Assembly: GCA_937975715.1 (NCBI GenBank)
Contig: CALJUA010000050.1
Location: 1 to 34,833 of the forward strand
Origin: an uncultured Candidatus Planktophila sp.
GTDB lineage: Bacteria > Actinomycetota > Actinomycetes > Nanopelagicales > Nanopelagicaceae
Direction: 5' to 3'
DNA length: 34,833 nt
The number at the start of each line of letters is the position of its first letter. The first letter of the stretch is position 1. Shown here one piece after another: positions 1 through 8,717 of this stretch. Under the pieces are notes generated by a model that was not told the origin of the DNA, ran no database searches, and saw only the letters and a program-made list of their open reading frames with translations. A program made the translations under genes and the position numbers.

Positions 1-95
1 TTGAGCAGTGGCCAGTAGAGCGGAAAGAGCCCCCAGAGAACGTAAGCACTTAAACCAAAGATAAGCCCAAGCGATTTCTCGCTGCGATCAGCCAT
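1..95 (-). CDS. rarD: RarD-type EamA transporter, 5' end only (partial)
   Basis: Only the first 31 codons are in the window; the gene continues past base 1. The ATG is at 95 on the minus strand. The residues include the segment LSAYVLWGLFPLYWPLL, which matches the first membrane helix of RarD proteins (EamA/DMT superfamily, ten-helix inner membrane permeases of unknown substrate). The start lies 2 nt downstream of the yajQ stop, so it is most likely cotranscribed as the last gene of rbsK-yajQ-rarD. The family call rests on one short but characteristic segment. Confidence 0.7.
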   Translation of the reverse strand, partial: MADRSEKSLGLIFGLSAYVLWGLFPLYWPLL

Positions 96-97
96 TC

Positions 98-586
98 TTA
101 ACGGTAATTTGTAAATTGAACTGCAAAATCAAATGGACCTTCTTTGATCATCTGGATAGCATCCTGTAAATCATCACGGCTCTTTGATGTCACACGGAGT
201 TCATCACCTTGAATCTGGGTCTTGATTGACTTTGGCCCTTCATCGCGAAGGAACTTCGCAATCTTCTTTGCGTTCTCAGTAGAGATTCCCTCTTTGAGTG
301 TGCAACCAATCTTATAAATCTTTCCTGAGAGCTGTGGCTCTCCTGATTCAAGGTGCTTGAGAGAGACTCCGCGCTTAATCATCTTCTCTTTTACAACCTC
401 AAGGGCGGCCTTTGCGCGCTCCTCTGTTCCAGCTTCAATCTTGATTGTCTCGCCAGAGAGTTCGACAGTGGTGCCGGTATTTTTAAAGTCGAAGCGAGTA
501 TCGATCTCACGGATTGCCTGGTTGATAGCGTTATCGAGCTCCATACGATCGATCTTGGAGACAACGTCAAAACTGGAATCTGCCAT
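98..586 (-). CDS. yajQ: YajQ family nucleotide/cyclic-di-GMP-binding protein (UPF0234)
   Basis: The 162-residue product has the usual YajQ length and opens with the conserved N-terminus (MADSSFDVVSKID) and the FDFKNT segment. The fold is a pair of ferredoxin-like domains. Family members bind nucleic acid or nucleotides, and some bind cyclic-di-GMP; the role in this organism is unknown. An AGAGG ribosome binding site precedes the ATG at 586. It lies 20 nt downstream of rbsK and 2 nt upstream of rarD, which suggests one transcript. The family call is secure and the function is not. Confidence 0.93.
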   Translation of the reverse strand: MADSSFDVVSKIDRMELDNAINQAIREIDTRFDFKNTGTTVELSGETIKIEAGTEERAKAALEVVKEKMIKRGVSLKHLESGEPQLSGKIYKIGCTLKEGISTENAKKIAKFLRDEGPKSIKTQIQGDELRVTSKSRDDLQDAIQMIKEGPFDFAVQFTNYR

Positions 587-606
587 GAGAGAGACCCTCT
601 ACTTTC

Positions 607-1539
607 TTATCTGCCTGCCGTGATTGTTGCGAGAATTGACTCTGCCTCAGCAGGGGTGGGGTAGGACGATTGAGTGCCTAGTCTAGTGACGCTGGCAGAG
701 GCACATGCACATCCCAGCGCCGCGGCAACCTCTTCGGAGTAGCCGAGAGCAAGTCCCACAGAGAAGGCGCCCACAAAGGCATCTCCCGCCCCTGTGGTAT
801 CGATCGCCTTCACAACTGGTGCACTGACGCGAATAACACGGCCATCGAGAGTAGTAAGGGCTGCACCTTTCTCACCGAGGGTGACTGCAAAGCGGGTCTT
901 TAAAGTCGATGCAAGTTCGAGGATGATCTCATCGCTCGTTGGCTCAAGTCCCTTTGGATGCATCCCTGCAAACTCTGTCTCATTGGGAATGACCCAATCA
1001 CTTGCTGCAATGAGGGCAGGTGAGATCTCTGCAAAAGGTGCCGGGTTGAGAATTGTTGTTGCACCATTTACACGGGCGGTGATAAATCCTTGGGTGGTAA
1101 CTTCTTGAGGAATCTCTAACTGTCCGATAACGATTTGATAATTCTTTAAACTCTCAAGTGCAGATTTAGCTTGCGCTGGAGTCATCGCATTATTGGCTCC
1201 TGGAACGCAGATAATGCGATTAGTTCCATCTGGTTCAACCCAGATCGGTGCAACTCCACTGGCACCGGTTGTTCGAGAGACAAAAGTTGTGTCGATGCCT
1301 TGCTCTTGGAAATTAGTAAGAGTAGTGTCACCGAATACATCGTCACCAAGGGTGTTGACCATCGAGACGCTAGCTCCAAGGCGTCGCGCCATCACTGCTT
1401 GGTTTGCTCCCTTGCCTCCAAAGCCGAGTGCAAATTTCTCTCCAATAACTGTCTCGCCAGCTGCGGGAACTTTATTTGTATATGCAACCATGTCGATCAT
1501 CGTGCTTCCAACAACAACTACATGTGGATCTTTCGACAT
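607..1539 (-). CDS. rbsK: Ribokinase (PfkB family)
   Basis: This 310-residue PfkB-family sugar kinase shows the N-terminal GGKGAN signature at residues 41-46 and the C-terminal DTTGAGDAF motif near residue 250 that holds the catalytic Asp and anion hole. Length and motifs fit ribokinase (ribose + ATP to ribose-5-phosphate), a cytosolic enzyme. It is divergent from a LacI-type regulator and next to nucleoside uptake and nucleoside hydrolase genes, so it probably phosphorylates free ribose released by the hydrolases. A GAGGAG ribosome binding site lies 6 nt before the ATG. A different PfkB substrate, such as a nucleoside, cannot be excluded from sequence alone. Confidence 0.9.
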   Translation of the reverse strand: MSKDPHVVVVGSTMIDMVAYTNKVPAAGETVIGEKFALGFGGKGANQAVMARRLGASVSMVNTLGDDVFGDTTLTNFQEQGIDTTFVSRTTGASGVAPIWVEPDGTNRIICVPGANNAMTPAQAKSALESLKNYQIVIGQLEIPQEVTTQGFITARVNGATTILNPAPFAEISPALIAASDWVIPNETEFAGMHPKGLEPTSDEIILELASTLKTRFAVTLGEKGAALTTLDGRVIRVSAPVVKAIDTTGAGDAFVGAFSVGLALGYSEEVAAALGCACASASVTRLGTQSSYPTPAEAESILATITAGR

Positions 1540-1589
1540 GATTTGCTCCTCGCGCCACGAAATAAATAAAAGCCAATCGCTCTAGACGG

Positions 1590-1619
1590 AATCTACTCCA
1601 GGATATAGGTTATCTGCAA
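1590..1619 (-). promoter_or_regulatory. Putative rbsK promoter
   Basis: Read on the minus strand, TTGCAG (1614-1619) and TAGATT (1590-1595) are separated by 18 nt, a plausible -35/-10 pair for rbsK. The -35 element overlaps the first bases of the inverted repeat at 1618-1637, so a repressor bound there could block it. This is by-eye matching only. Confidence 0.3.
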
Positions 1620-1637
1620 TCGTTATCAGTAACGATT
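1618..1637. promoter_or_regulatory. Inverted-repeat operator between rbsK and lacI
   Basis: AATCGTTATCAGTAACGATT is a perfect 8-bp inverted repeat (AATCGTTA / TAACGATT) with a 4-nt spacer, located 26 bp upstream of the LacI-type gene and about 80 bp upstream of divergent rbsK. Size and symmetry fit a LacI/GalR-family operator. The likely ligand protein is the adjacent regulator, giving autoregulation and control of rbsK. The repeat is seen directly; the assignment to this regulator is inferred from position. Confidence 0.6.
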
Positions 1638-1663
1638 TTTCAAGACCGACAAGGAGGCCGGCG

Positions 1664-2698
1664 TTGTCCACTGTAACAATCACAGATGTTGCAAAGCGCG
1701 TCGGAGTATCAGTCGCAACTATCTCTCGCTATCTCAGCGGATTTACTGTTCGCAATGAAGATCAGATTCGCGATGCAATTCTCGAACTTAATTATCGACC
1801 AAGTGCAGCAGCGCGCAATCTCAAGTCAGGGCGCACTGGCATTGTGGCAATCGTTGTACCCGATATCACCAATCCATTCTTTGCAGCGGTAGTAGAAGGT
1901 GCAGAGTCAGCTGTTGGCGCAGATCGCATGATTCTTCTCGTCAATACAGCAGGTGTGCGCGAGAGAGAAGAGAAAGCACTTAGCCAACTCTTCGGACGAG
2001 TTGATGGAATCATCCTCGCTCCTGCAACTGAGGATCAAGAAGGTCCATCCTTCTTTAGTAAATTTGGCCTACCAATCGTCTTCGTCGATCGCGTAACAGA
2101 GGATGAAGAACATTTCAGCACAGTCCTTAGCGACAATGTGAAGGGTGCAAAGCTTGCAACGCAATCTTTGATTGGTCATGGCCATTCTCGGATTGCGATG
2201 ATTTGTGGCCCACTGCGCTCTACCCCAGGTAAGAAGCGCGCCGATGGATTCCGCCAAAGTATGAAGGCAGCAAAGCTTCCTATCGAAGAGGGCTTCTTTA
2301 TCGAATCAGATTTCAGTGAGGCTGGGGGATACCAATCAATGACATCCCTCCTTCAGCTCACAACTCCACCTACCGCCGTCTTCACCGCTAATAATTTAAT
2401 GACGATCGGCGCCCTTCGCGCTCTTCGCGATCACGGAGTAAAGGTTCCAGACGATATCTCCATTATCGGCTTTGATGATCTCGAATGTGCAGAGCTCATC
2501 AACCCACCGATCTCGGTCATTGCACGCGATGCCCGCCTCCAAGGCGCAATTGCGATGAACCAGATGATCAAGCACCTCGAAGATAACGGTGCAGCAGAAC
2601 CAGAGCATTCAATGGTCGATGTACAGCTTGTTGAGAGAGGGTCGTGTGCGCCTCCGCGTGGGTCGCAAAAGATCCGCTCCAACAAGAAGGACCATTGA
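1664..2698 (+). CDS. LacI/GalR-family transcriptional regulator
   Basis: The 344-residue protein has the N-terminal LacI helix-turn-helix (TITDVAKRVGVSVATISRYL, residues 5-24), followed by the hinge and a periplasmic-binding-protein-like effector domain (VPDITNPFFAAVVEGAE near 65-80, IGFDDLECAELINPP near 268-282). The start is TTG at 1664, supported by AAGGAGG at 1651-1657. It is divergent from rbsK and 44 nt upstream of the BMP nucleoside-binding protein, so it likely controls uptake and ribose use. The effector is unknown; ribose or a nucleoside is plausible. The family is certain. Confidence 0.93.
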   Translation: MSTVTITDVAKRVGVSVATISRYLSGFTVRNEDQIRDAILELNYRPSAAARNLKSGRTGIVAIVVPDITNPFFAAVVEGAESAVGADRMILLVNTAGVREREEKALSQLFGRVDGIILAPATEDQEGPSFFSKFGLPIVFVDRVTEDEEHFSTVLSDNVKGAKLATQSLIGHGHSRIAMICGPLRSTPGKKRADGFRQSMKAAKLPIEEGFFIESDFSEAGGYQSMTSLLQLTTPPTAVFTANNLMTIGALRALRDHGVKVPDDISIIGFDDLECAELINPPISVIARDARLQGAIAMNQMIKHLEDNGAAEPEHSMVDVQLVERGSCAPPRGSQKIRSNKKDH

Positions 2699-2704
2699 GT
2701 AAAC

Positions 2705-2716
2705 GAGTGATCACTC
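2705..2716. promoter_or_regulatory. 12-bp perfect palindrome upstream of the BMP gene
   Basis: GAGTGATCACTC is a perfect palindrome lying 7 bp after the lacI stop and 26 bp before the binding-protein ATG. It may be a protein-binding site in the lacI-bmp gap, but a palindrome of this length can occur by chance. No promoter elements around it could be identified with confidence. Confidence 0.3.
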
Positions 2717-2742
2717 AAATAACGAAAAAGGAGAAATACCGA

Positions 2743-3780
2743 ATGCAGAAATCAACTCTCCGTAAGCTCGGTGCATCAGCTGTTACAGCTGCTATCGCGC
2801 TTTCAGGTTTTATCGCTGCAGCCCCTGCTCAGGCAGCTACCAAGACAATTGGTATCGCCTACAGCCTCGGCGGCCGCGATGTTCCTGGCTTCAACCAGCT
2901 TGCATACATTGGTGTTAAGCCAATCCTCGCAGCTAACAAGTCAATCAAGCTCATCGAGTCACAGGACAACCCAACAGCAACTGATGATCAGCGCGCTGAG
3001 CGTCTTCGCCTTATGGCAAAGCGTGGAGCAAACCCAATCGTCGTAGTTGGATTCACATATGCAGCTGCACTTGGAAAGGTCGCTAAGGAATTTCCAAAGA
3101 TTCAGTGGGGAATCGTCGATGATTCATCAGTAGTTGCACCAAACGTCCAGAGCATTGTCTTCAAGGAAGAAGAAGGTTCATTCCTTGTTGGAGTTGCAGC
3201 AGCACTCAAGTCAAAGACAAAGAGCGTTGGATTTATCGGTGGTGTAAATACACCTCTTATCGCTAAGTTCGAAGCTGGCTACATCGCTGGTGTTCACGCT
3301 GTAGATAAGACAATCTCAGTTAAGTCAACATACATCTCTAACTTCCCAGACTTCTCAGGATTTAACGATCCTGCAAAGGGCTACGAAGCTGCTAAGGGTA
3401 TGTACGAGAACGGCGCAGATCTTGTTTACGCAGCAGCTGGCGGAACCGGTTCTGGTATGCACAAGGCTGCATCTGAGCTTGGCAAGTGGTCAATCGGCGT
3501 AGATGCTGATGAAGCAACTTACCCAGCACACGCTGCTTACAAGAAGACAATCCTTACATCAATGCTTAAGCGCGTTGATCTAGGAACACGTGCCTTTGTT
3601 AAGGACGCACTTGCAGGTAAGAAGACTGCTGGCGTTAAGACATGGGGCGCAAAGCAGGGTGGCGTTGGCTACACAACAACAGGTGGATACGTTAAGGACA
3701 TCGTTGCCAAGATTGATGCGTATACGAAGAAGATCGCAGCAGGCACAATCGTTGTTCCAACAGATCCAACTAAGGCATAA
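2743..3780 (+). CDS. BMP-family nucleoside-type ABC substrate-binding protein
   Basis: The 345-residue protein begins at ATG 2743, with AAGGAG at 2728-2733; an open frame extends further upstream into lacI but has no ribosome site. Residues 1-31 form a Sec signal peptide (KSTLRKLG, hydrophobic core, AQA cleavage site). The mature part is a BMP/PnrA/Med-type binding protein (IGIAYSLGGRDVPGFNQLAY; VGFIGGVNTPLIAKFEAGYIAGV; VDADEATYP). The family binds purine or pyrimidine nucleosides outside the membrane and delivers them to the permeases encoded just downstream. There is no lipobox cysteine, which is unusual for a monoderm. Codon choice (TCA, ACA, CTT, GTT) differs from neighbours and suggests high expression. 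Confidence 0.93.
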   Translation: MQKSTLRKLGASAVTAAIALSGFIAAAPAQAATKTIGIAYSLGGRDVPGFNQLAYIGVKPILAANKSIKLIESQDNPTATDDQRAERLRLMAKRGANPIVVVGFTYAAALGKVAKEFPKIQWGIVDDSSVVAPNVQSIVFKEEEGSFLVGVAAALKSKTKSVGFIGGVNTPLIAKFEAGYIAGVHAVDKTISVKSTYISNFPDFSGFNDPAKGYEAAKGMYENGADLVYAAAGGTGSGMHKAASELGKWSIGVDADEATYPAHAAYKKTILTSMLKRVDLGTRAFVKDALAGKKTAGVKTWGAKQGGVGYTTTGGYVKDIVAKIDAYTKKIAAGTIVVPTDPTKA

Positions 3781-3796
3781 CCCACGTAAGTAGGCG

Positions 3797-3832
3797 CAAG
3801 GTGCGCCGCTCGTAAAAAAGCGGCGCACCTTG
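3797..3832 (+). promoter_or_regulatory. 14-bp intercistronic hairpin between binding protein and ATPase genes
   Basis: Arms 3797-3810 and 3819-3832 are perfectly complementary over 14 bp and GC-rich, with an 8-nt loop (CGTAAAAA). No T run follows (TGTACCAATA), so it does not look like a classic intrinsic terminator. It sits 17 nt after the binding-protein stop and 25 nt before the ATPase start. Such hairpins commonly protect the 3' end of the upstream segment or attenuate read-through, giving more binding protein than transporter. The structure is seen; the role is inferred. Confidence 0.75.
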
Positions 3833-3857
3833 TACCAATAATAGAGAGAAGATTTTG

Positions 3858-5369
3858 GTGAAGAATATTCTTGAAGTTTCAGGAATTGAGAAGAAGTACC
3901 CCGGAGTTGTTGCAAACCGCGATGTCTCGCTTCTCGTTCGTGAAGGCACAATTCATGCGATTATCGGTGAAAACGGTGCAGGTAAGTCGACTCTGATGAA
4001 GACCCTCTATGGCTTGATCCGTCCAGATGCTGGTGAGATTAAAGTCTTTGGTGAGGCGGTCACTCTCAAGTCCCCGCAAGATGCAATTGCTCTCGGCATT
4101 GGAATGGTTCACCAACACTTCAAGCTTGCAGACAATGCAACAGTTCTCGAGAATGTCATTCTCGGCAGCGAGCCATCACGCTTTGGTTTTGTTATCAAAT
4201 ACGATGAAGCTCGAAAGAAACTTTTAGAGATTGCTAAAACATATCAACTCGATATCGACCCAGATGAGCAACTTGCAAATCTCGGTGTCGGTGAGAGACA
4301 ACGTGTAGAGATCGCGAAGGTCCTCTTCCGCGGAGCGAAGATTCTTATCCTCGACGAACCTACAGCTGTCCTTGTTCCACAAGAAGTTACAGAGCTCTTT
4401 GCAAACTTACGTGAACTCGTAAAGAAGGGCCTCACAGTTCTCTTCATCTCACATAAACTCGATGAAGTTCTCTCTATCTCTGATGACATCACAGTGATGC
4501 GCCAAGGAACAACGGTGGCAACTTTGACACCAGCTGGCACAAGTAAGAAGGCACTCGCTGAGTTGATGGTCGGGGGAGAGCTTCCAAAGCCAATCGCTGG
4601 CGCACTTGTAGTTAGCCCCGAGAGCATCCTCTCTATGAAAGATGTTTCATATTCACGTGCAGATGGTCGCGAGATTCTCCACTCACTCAATCTCGACCTC
4701 CACGGTGGAGAGATTCTCGGCCTTGCAGGCGTCGAAGGAAATGGCCAGAGCGAGCTCATCGAGCTAGTGATGGGTCTCTTAAAGGCTAATTCAGGTTCTG
4801 TCGAAGTACTTGGACTCGATGCCCTCACCACTCTAACGCGCGATATTAGAGATGCAGGGGTTGGTTATATCCCTCAAGATCGCCAACGTGATGGCCTTCT
4901 CATGGCTGCACCGCTCTGGGAGAACAGAATCCTTGGACATCAATTTGCTACTCCAATGGCAAAGGGAATCTGGATCGATAAGCATGCAGCAGCGGAAGAT
5001 TCCAAGCGAATCGTTGAAGAGTTTGATGTCCGCACACCAGGAGTCAATGTGCTCTCAAGCGCTCTCTCTGGTGGAAACCAGCAGAAATTTATTGTGGGAC
5101 GCGAACTCAGTGGAGATCCAAAGTTGATTATCGCTGCTCAACCAACTCGTGGAGTCGATGTTGGTGCACAGGCAATTATCTGGGATCACCTTATGCAGGC
5201 ACGTTCACGTGGCGCTGGAATTCTCCTTATCTCTGCAGATCTTGAAGAGCTCTTCTCGCTCTCTGATCGCATTGCAGTTATCTATAGCGGAAGCATTGTC
5301 TCTGTCCTAGATCCGGCAAAGACCACACCTGAAGATCTGGGATTAGCTATGACAGGAGCGACGAAGTAA
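3858..5369 (+). CDS. Nucleoside/sugar-type ABC transporter ATPase with two ABC domains
   Basis: This protein of about 503 residues carries two tandem ABC ATPase domains. The first has Walker A GENGAGKST (37-45), a signature region around GVGERQRVEIAK, and Walker B ILILDEP. The second has the degenerate Walker A GVEGNGQSE and signature LSGGNQQK typical of the NupO/YufO/RbsA group. It powers the BMP-type transporter with the two following permeases. GTG at 3858 is chosen over TTG at 3855 because it sits better from the AGAGAAG stretch; the difference is one codon. Its stop overlaps the next start by 1 nt (TAATG), so translation is likely coupled. Confidence 0.92.
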   Translation: MKNILEVSGIEKKYPGVVANRDVSLLVREGTIHAIIGENGAGKSTLMKTLYGLIRPDAGEIKVFGEAVTLKSPQDAIALGIGMVHQHFKLADNATVLENVILGSEPSRFGFVIKYDEARKKLLEIAKTYQLDIDPDEQLANLGVGERQRVEIAKVLFRGAKILILDEPTAVLVPQEVTELFANLRELVKKGLTVLFISHKLDEVLSISDDITVMRQGTTVATLTPAGTSKKALAELMVGGELPKPIAGALVVSPESILSMKDVSYSRADGREILHSLNLDLHGGEILGLAGVEGNGQSELIELVMGLLKANSGSVEVLGLDALTTLTRDIRDAGVGYIPQDRQRDGLLMAAPLWENRILGHQFATPMAKGIWIDKHAAAEDSKRIVEEFDVRTPGVNVLSSALSGGNQQKFIVGRELSGDPKLIIAAQPTRGVDVGAQAIIWDHLMQARSRGAGILLISADLEELFSLSDRIAVIYSGSIVSVLDPAKTTPEDLGLAMTGATK

Positions 5370-6460
5370 TGAGAAAAAATAGAATCTTCTGGGGTGCAAT
5401 CGCGCCTATCGCAGCAATCTTCACCTCTATGGTCTTGATGTACATCATCCTCTCGCTACGTGGTGCAGATCCATTTGCCCTCTTTAAGTTGATGGTCTCC
5501 TATGGATTTGATCCACGTAACCTCGTCTCCGAGCTCAACCTCACCGTCTCGTACTATCTCGCCGGTGTTGCAGCTGCTATCGGATTTAAGATGTTGCTCT
5601 TTAACATTGGTATCGATGGCCAATATCGCATGGGCGCCTTCTTCGGCGCAGTTGTCGGTGCAGCGATTGATCTCCCACCAATCCTCCATGTAGCGGTCAT
5701 CATTATCGTTGCGATGATTGCAGGCGGTCTCTGGGCTGCTATCGCTGGATATCTCAAGGTCCGTCGCGGCGTCTCTGAAGTTATCAGTAACATCATGCTC
5801 AACTTCATCGCAGCGGCGATTATCGCCTTCTTGCTCAGCCCTAAGCTCCTTGGCTCACTTCCTGAAGGTTCACAGAACGTTCAGACAAAGCCAATCCCAG
5901 CGAGTGGTCAGATGCCAACAATTAAGATCTTCGATGGTGAGGTGTACTCAGTTCTCTTCCTTGCAATCTTCGTCGGTATCGCTTATTGGATTATGCTCAA
6001 TAAGACTGTATTCGGCTTTAACTTGCGAGCAACTGGTCTCTCTTTCCGCGCAGCGCGTTCTAGCGGCGTCAATGCACCGGGAATGATCTTTGTAACCACT
6101 GTTCTCTCAGGTGCTATTGCAGGTCTCGTTGGAATTGGAACCCTTCTCTCTGACACCCATAGCTACAGCATGGCCTTCCCATCAGGCTTTGCATTTACCG
6201 GTCTCTCCCTTGCAATCTTGGGACGAAATCATCCAGTGGGAATCTTCTTTGCAGCATTCCTCTGGTCATTCCTTGAGCGCGCAGGCCAAGTCCTCGAGTT
6301 TGAAGGAATTCCACCTGAGATTGTCATTGTTATGCAGGGAACAATCGTTCTATCGATTGTGATTGCATATGAAGTAGTTGCACGAATTAATCTCAAGCAA
6401 CAACAGCGCGCAGTCGGCAAGGTCGCCGCAGAACCCGTCATTGAAGCGGAGGTTAAGTAA
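5369..6460 (+). CDS. ABC transporter permease (NupP/YufP-like)
   Basis: This hydrophobic 363-residue protein belongs to the BPD_transp_2 family, with many membrane helices and the conserved cytoplasmic-loop segment GYLKVRRGVSEVISNIMLNF near residues 130-150. It would be one half of the transmembrane channel of the BMP-type nucleoside importer. It overlaps both neighbours by 1 nt (TAATG at each end), which fits equal, coupled production with the second permease. The substrate is inferred only from the binding protein family and the surrounding nucleoside genes. Confidence 0.9.
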   Translation: MRKNRIFWGAIAPIAAIFTSMVLMYIILSLRGADPFALFKLMVSYGFDPRNLVSELNLTVSYYLAGVAAAIGFKMLLFNIGIDGQYRMGAFFGAVVGAAIDLPPILHVAVIIIVAMIAGGLWAAIAGYLKVRRGVSEVISNIMLNFIAAAIIAFLLSPKLLGSLPEGSQNVQTKPIPASGQMPTIKIFDGEVYSVLFLAIFVGIAYWIMLNKTVFGFNLRATGLSFRAARSSGVNAPGMIFVTTVLSGAIAGLVGIGTLLSDTHSYSMAFPSGFAFTGLSLAILGRNHPVGIFFAAFLWSFLERAGQVLEFEGIPPEIVIVMQGTIVLSIVIAYEVVARINLKQQQRAVGKVAAEPVIEAEVK

Positions 6461-7710
6461 TGAGTACTTCAACTAGTGCATTCTCATCACTGAAGAGCAA
6501 GGCAAAGTTCCTGGTCTCTTCACCTGCACGTATCGCCGCCCTTATCGGTGGATTCCTCCTCATCCTCTCTCTCGTAGAGAGATTGACTGGCTCTACAGAT
6601 ATCTCATCTCCAGGAACCTCTGGTGCGACACTTCGATTTGCTATCCCACTCCTCATGGCTGGCCTCGGCGGTCTCTGGGCAGAGCGTGCTGGCGTTATCA
6701 ATATTGGTCTTGAAGGAATGATGATTGTCGGCACATGGACCGGCGCATGGTTCGGATATCTCCATGGACCACTTATTGGTTTTATCGCGGCAGCAATCTT
6801 TGGACTTCTCTCAGGTCTCTTCCATGCAATCCTGACAGTTAAAGTTGGAATCGATCAGGCAGTCTCAGGACTTGCAATCAACCTCATCGCCGCAGGTGGT
6901 GCGCGTTACCTCTCAGGTATCTACTTCCCACCTGTCGGTGGAGACCGCACAGTCTCACCACTTGTCGATTCATTCCCAACCTTTACAGTTCCTGGCATTG
7001 CACCACTTCTTGAGAGTATCGATGCGAAGGAGATCTTCTTTATCTCCAACCTCGCAGGAATTCTCAACGGTGTGACAAAGGAGATCTCTCTCGTCACCGT
7101 TGTATTCCTCCTCTTTGTACCTCTCACATCATGGATTCTCTGGAGAAGTAAGTTCGGTCTCCGTATGCGTTTCTCTGGCGAGAACCCAATGGCGGCAGAA
7201 TCTCTCGGAATCAATGTCTATCGCATTCGCTATATCGCGATCTCTATCTCAGGAATGCTCGCCTCACTCGGCGGCGCATACCTCGCCCTCGTTGCTTCAT
7301 CGGTCTATCGCGAGGGTCAGACAGCAGGGCGAGGCTTTATCGGCCTTGCAACAGTCATCTTCGGTAACTGGAAGCCAGGGGGAGTCTTCGCCGGCTCACT
7401 CCTCTTCGGGTTTACCGATGCTTTACGTGTTCGCCAAAATGAATCCGTAATGTCACTCATAATCGTTGCCGGAATAGTTGCAGCCCTACTAGCCCTCTAC
7501 TTTGCAATTGCAAAGAAGTGGAAGCCAGCTGGCTTCTCAATTGCTGTAGCAGCTGTCGCTCTCTGGATCAATCAGAAAGTTGATGTCATTCCTCAGGAGT
7601 TTGTCACTGTATTTCCAAACTTCGCAACTCTGATTGTGCTTACTTTCTTAGCCCAACGTCTCACACCTCCAGCAGCCGCTGGCGTGCCTTACCGACGCGG
7701 CTCAGAATAG
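6460..7710 (+). CDS. ABC transporter permease (NupQ/YufQ-like)
   Basis: This 416-residue second permease of the same importer contains the typical family segment LMAGLGGLWAERAGVINIGLEGMM (residues 65-88), then a run of membrane helices. The C-terminus carries extra hydrophobic segments (about residues 325-400) beyond the usual core of about 310 residues, so it is longer than many NupQ homologues. The start overlaps the preceding stop by 1 nt. A 15-nt gap with AAAAGGACG then leads into the Qng1 gene, so transporter and glycosylase are probably on one transcript. Confidence 0.9.
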   Translation: MSTSTSAFSSLKSKAKFLVSSPARIAALIGGFLLILSLVERLTGSTDISSPGTSGATLRFAIPLLMAGLGGLWAERAGVINIGLEGMMIVGTWTGAWFGYLHGPLIGFIAAAIFGLLSGLFHAILTVKVGIDQAVSGLAINLIAAGGARYLSGIYFPPVGGDRTVSPLVDSFPTFTVPGIAPLLESIDAKEIFFISNLAGILNGVTKEISLVTVVFLLFVPLTSWILWRSKFGLRMRFSGENPMAAESLGINVYRIRYIAISISGMLASLGGAYLALVASSVYREGQTAGRGFIGLATVIFGNWKPGGVFAGSLLFGFTDALRVRQNESVMSLIIVAGIVAALLALYFAIAKKWKPAGFSIAVAAVALWINQKVDVIPQEFVTVFPNFATLIVLTFLAQRLTPPAAAGVPYRRGSE

Positions 7711-7725
7711 AAAAGGACGAAGTAG

Positions 7726-8715
7726 ATGAGCGTTAATTGGAGCTCTCCAGTATTAACGAGTGTGAAGCCTGTAGTTGAGCAATCAACTCTGGTGAAGATA
7801 AATGAAGAACGAATTATCGATGTCGCCAATTGGATGGCATATGAAGAGTTTCCAAAGCCAGATGGCTCAATGCTCTTCGACTTCGGTAACGACCCTGACT
7901 TCTTGATGGACTTTACATTGGTGGTAAATACGATGAACTTCGCATTTACCAACTTCGATACAGGAATCAAGTTTGAGACTGATTACCTCGGCAAGCGTTG
8001 GTGTGATTCAGAGGCGATGCTCGCCTGTCTCCACCGCGCACATAGCGCTGGTATTCCATTCTTTACAGGTGAATACCTCGCAAATCTCACACGGAAAGAT
8101 CTTGAATCTGTCTTTGCCGGAACAATTGAGATGCCGATGCTCGATGAGCGCGTCGTAATCTTCAATGAGGTCGGACGAGTTCTTGTAGAAAAGTACAAGG
8201 GTCGCTACTCCACCTTCGTTCGCTCATGTGCTCCTCGCCTCTATGCCAATGGCGATGGCCTCCTTGAGCGTCTGACCAGTGAATTCCCACGCTTTAACGA
8301 TGTCAGCCTCTACAACGGCTCTGAGGTACAGATATTTAAGCTGGCTCAGCTTGGAATATGGGGAATGCACCTTGCGCTCTCACCTCGTAAAGCATGGGCT
8401 CTCGAAGATGCTGCGACTTTGACTGCATTTGCAGATTACATCGTCCCAGTCGGCATGCGCGTTACCAAAATATTCGAGTATGCACCTTCACTAGAAGAGC
8501 AGATCAACTCACTCGTTGAAGTAACCCGTGATAGCCAAGCAGAGATCGAACTCCGTGCTAGCTCTATCTATGCGATTGCTCGCCTCACAGAGGAGATCAA
8601 TAAGCGTCGCCCAGGAATAGATCCACTCCTTCAGCCACAGGTTGATTTCCGATTCTGGAAGACCTACCACGCAACTCACTGGCCACATCATCTTACAAAG
8701 ACTGTGATGTACTAA
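7726..8715 (+). CDS. Queuosine salvage N-glycosylase family protein (Qng1, DUF2419)
   Basis: This 329-residue protein aligns along its whole length, from memory, with human QNG1/C9orf64. Matching blocks include VVNTMNFAF (66-74), AGIPFFTGEYLANLT (108-122), MPMLDERVVIFNEVGRVLVEKY (136-157), FPRFNDVSLYNGSEVQIFKLAQL (187-209), FADY (235-238, with the Asp expected to be catalytic) and the C-terminal FRFW...PHHLTKTVMY. The family hydrolyses queuosine-5'-monophosphate (and queuosine weakly) to free queuine for tRNA modification. It is cytosolic, with no signal peptide. It follows the nucleoside importer by 15 nt and precedes the deoxyribosyltransferase gene by 2 nt. The family call is strong; the substrate here is inferred, and no tRNA-guanine transglycosylase is in the window. 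Confidence 0.88.
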   Translation: MSVNWSSPVLTSVKPVVEQSTLVKINEERIIDVANWMAYEEFPKPDGSMLFDFGNDPDFLMDFTLVVNTMNFAFTNFDTGIKFETDYLGKRWCDSEAMLACLHRAHSAGIPFFTGEYLANLTRKDLESVFAGTIEMPMLDERVVIFNEVGRVLVEKYKGRYSTFVRSCAPRLYANGDGLLERLTSEFPRFNDVSLYNGSEVQIFKLAQLGIWGMHLALSPRKAWALEDAATLTAFADYIVPVGMRVTKIFEYAPSLEEQINSLVEVTRDSQAEIELRASSIYAIARLTEEINKRRPGIDPLLQPQVDFRFWKTYHATHWPHHLTKTVMY

Positions 8716-8717
8716 AG

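Noticed and set aside
2644..2742. N-terminal extension of the BMP binding protein frame
   Set aside because: It overlaps lacI and would bury the signal peptide; ATG 2743 has a good ribosome site.
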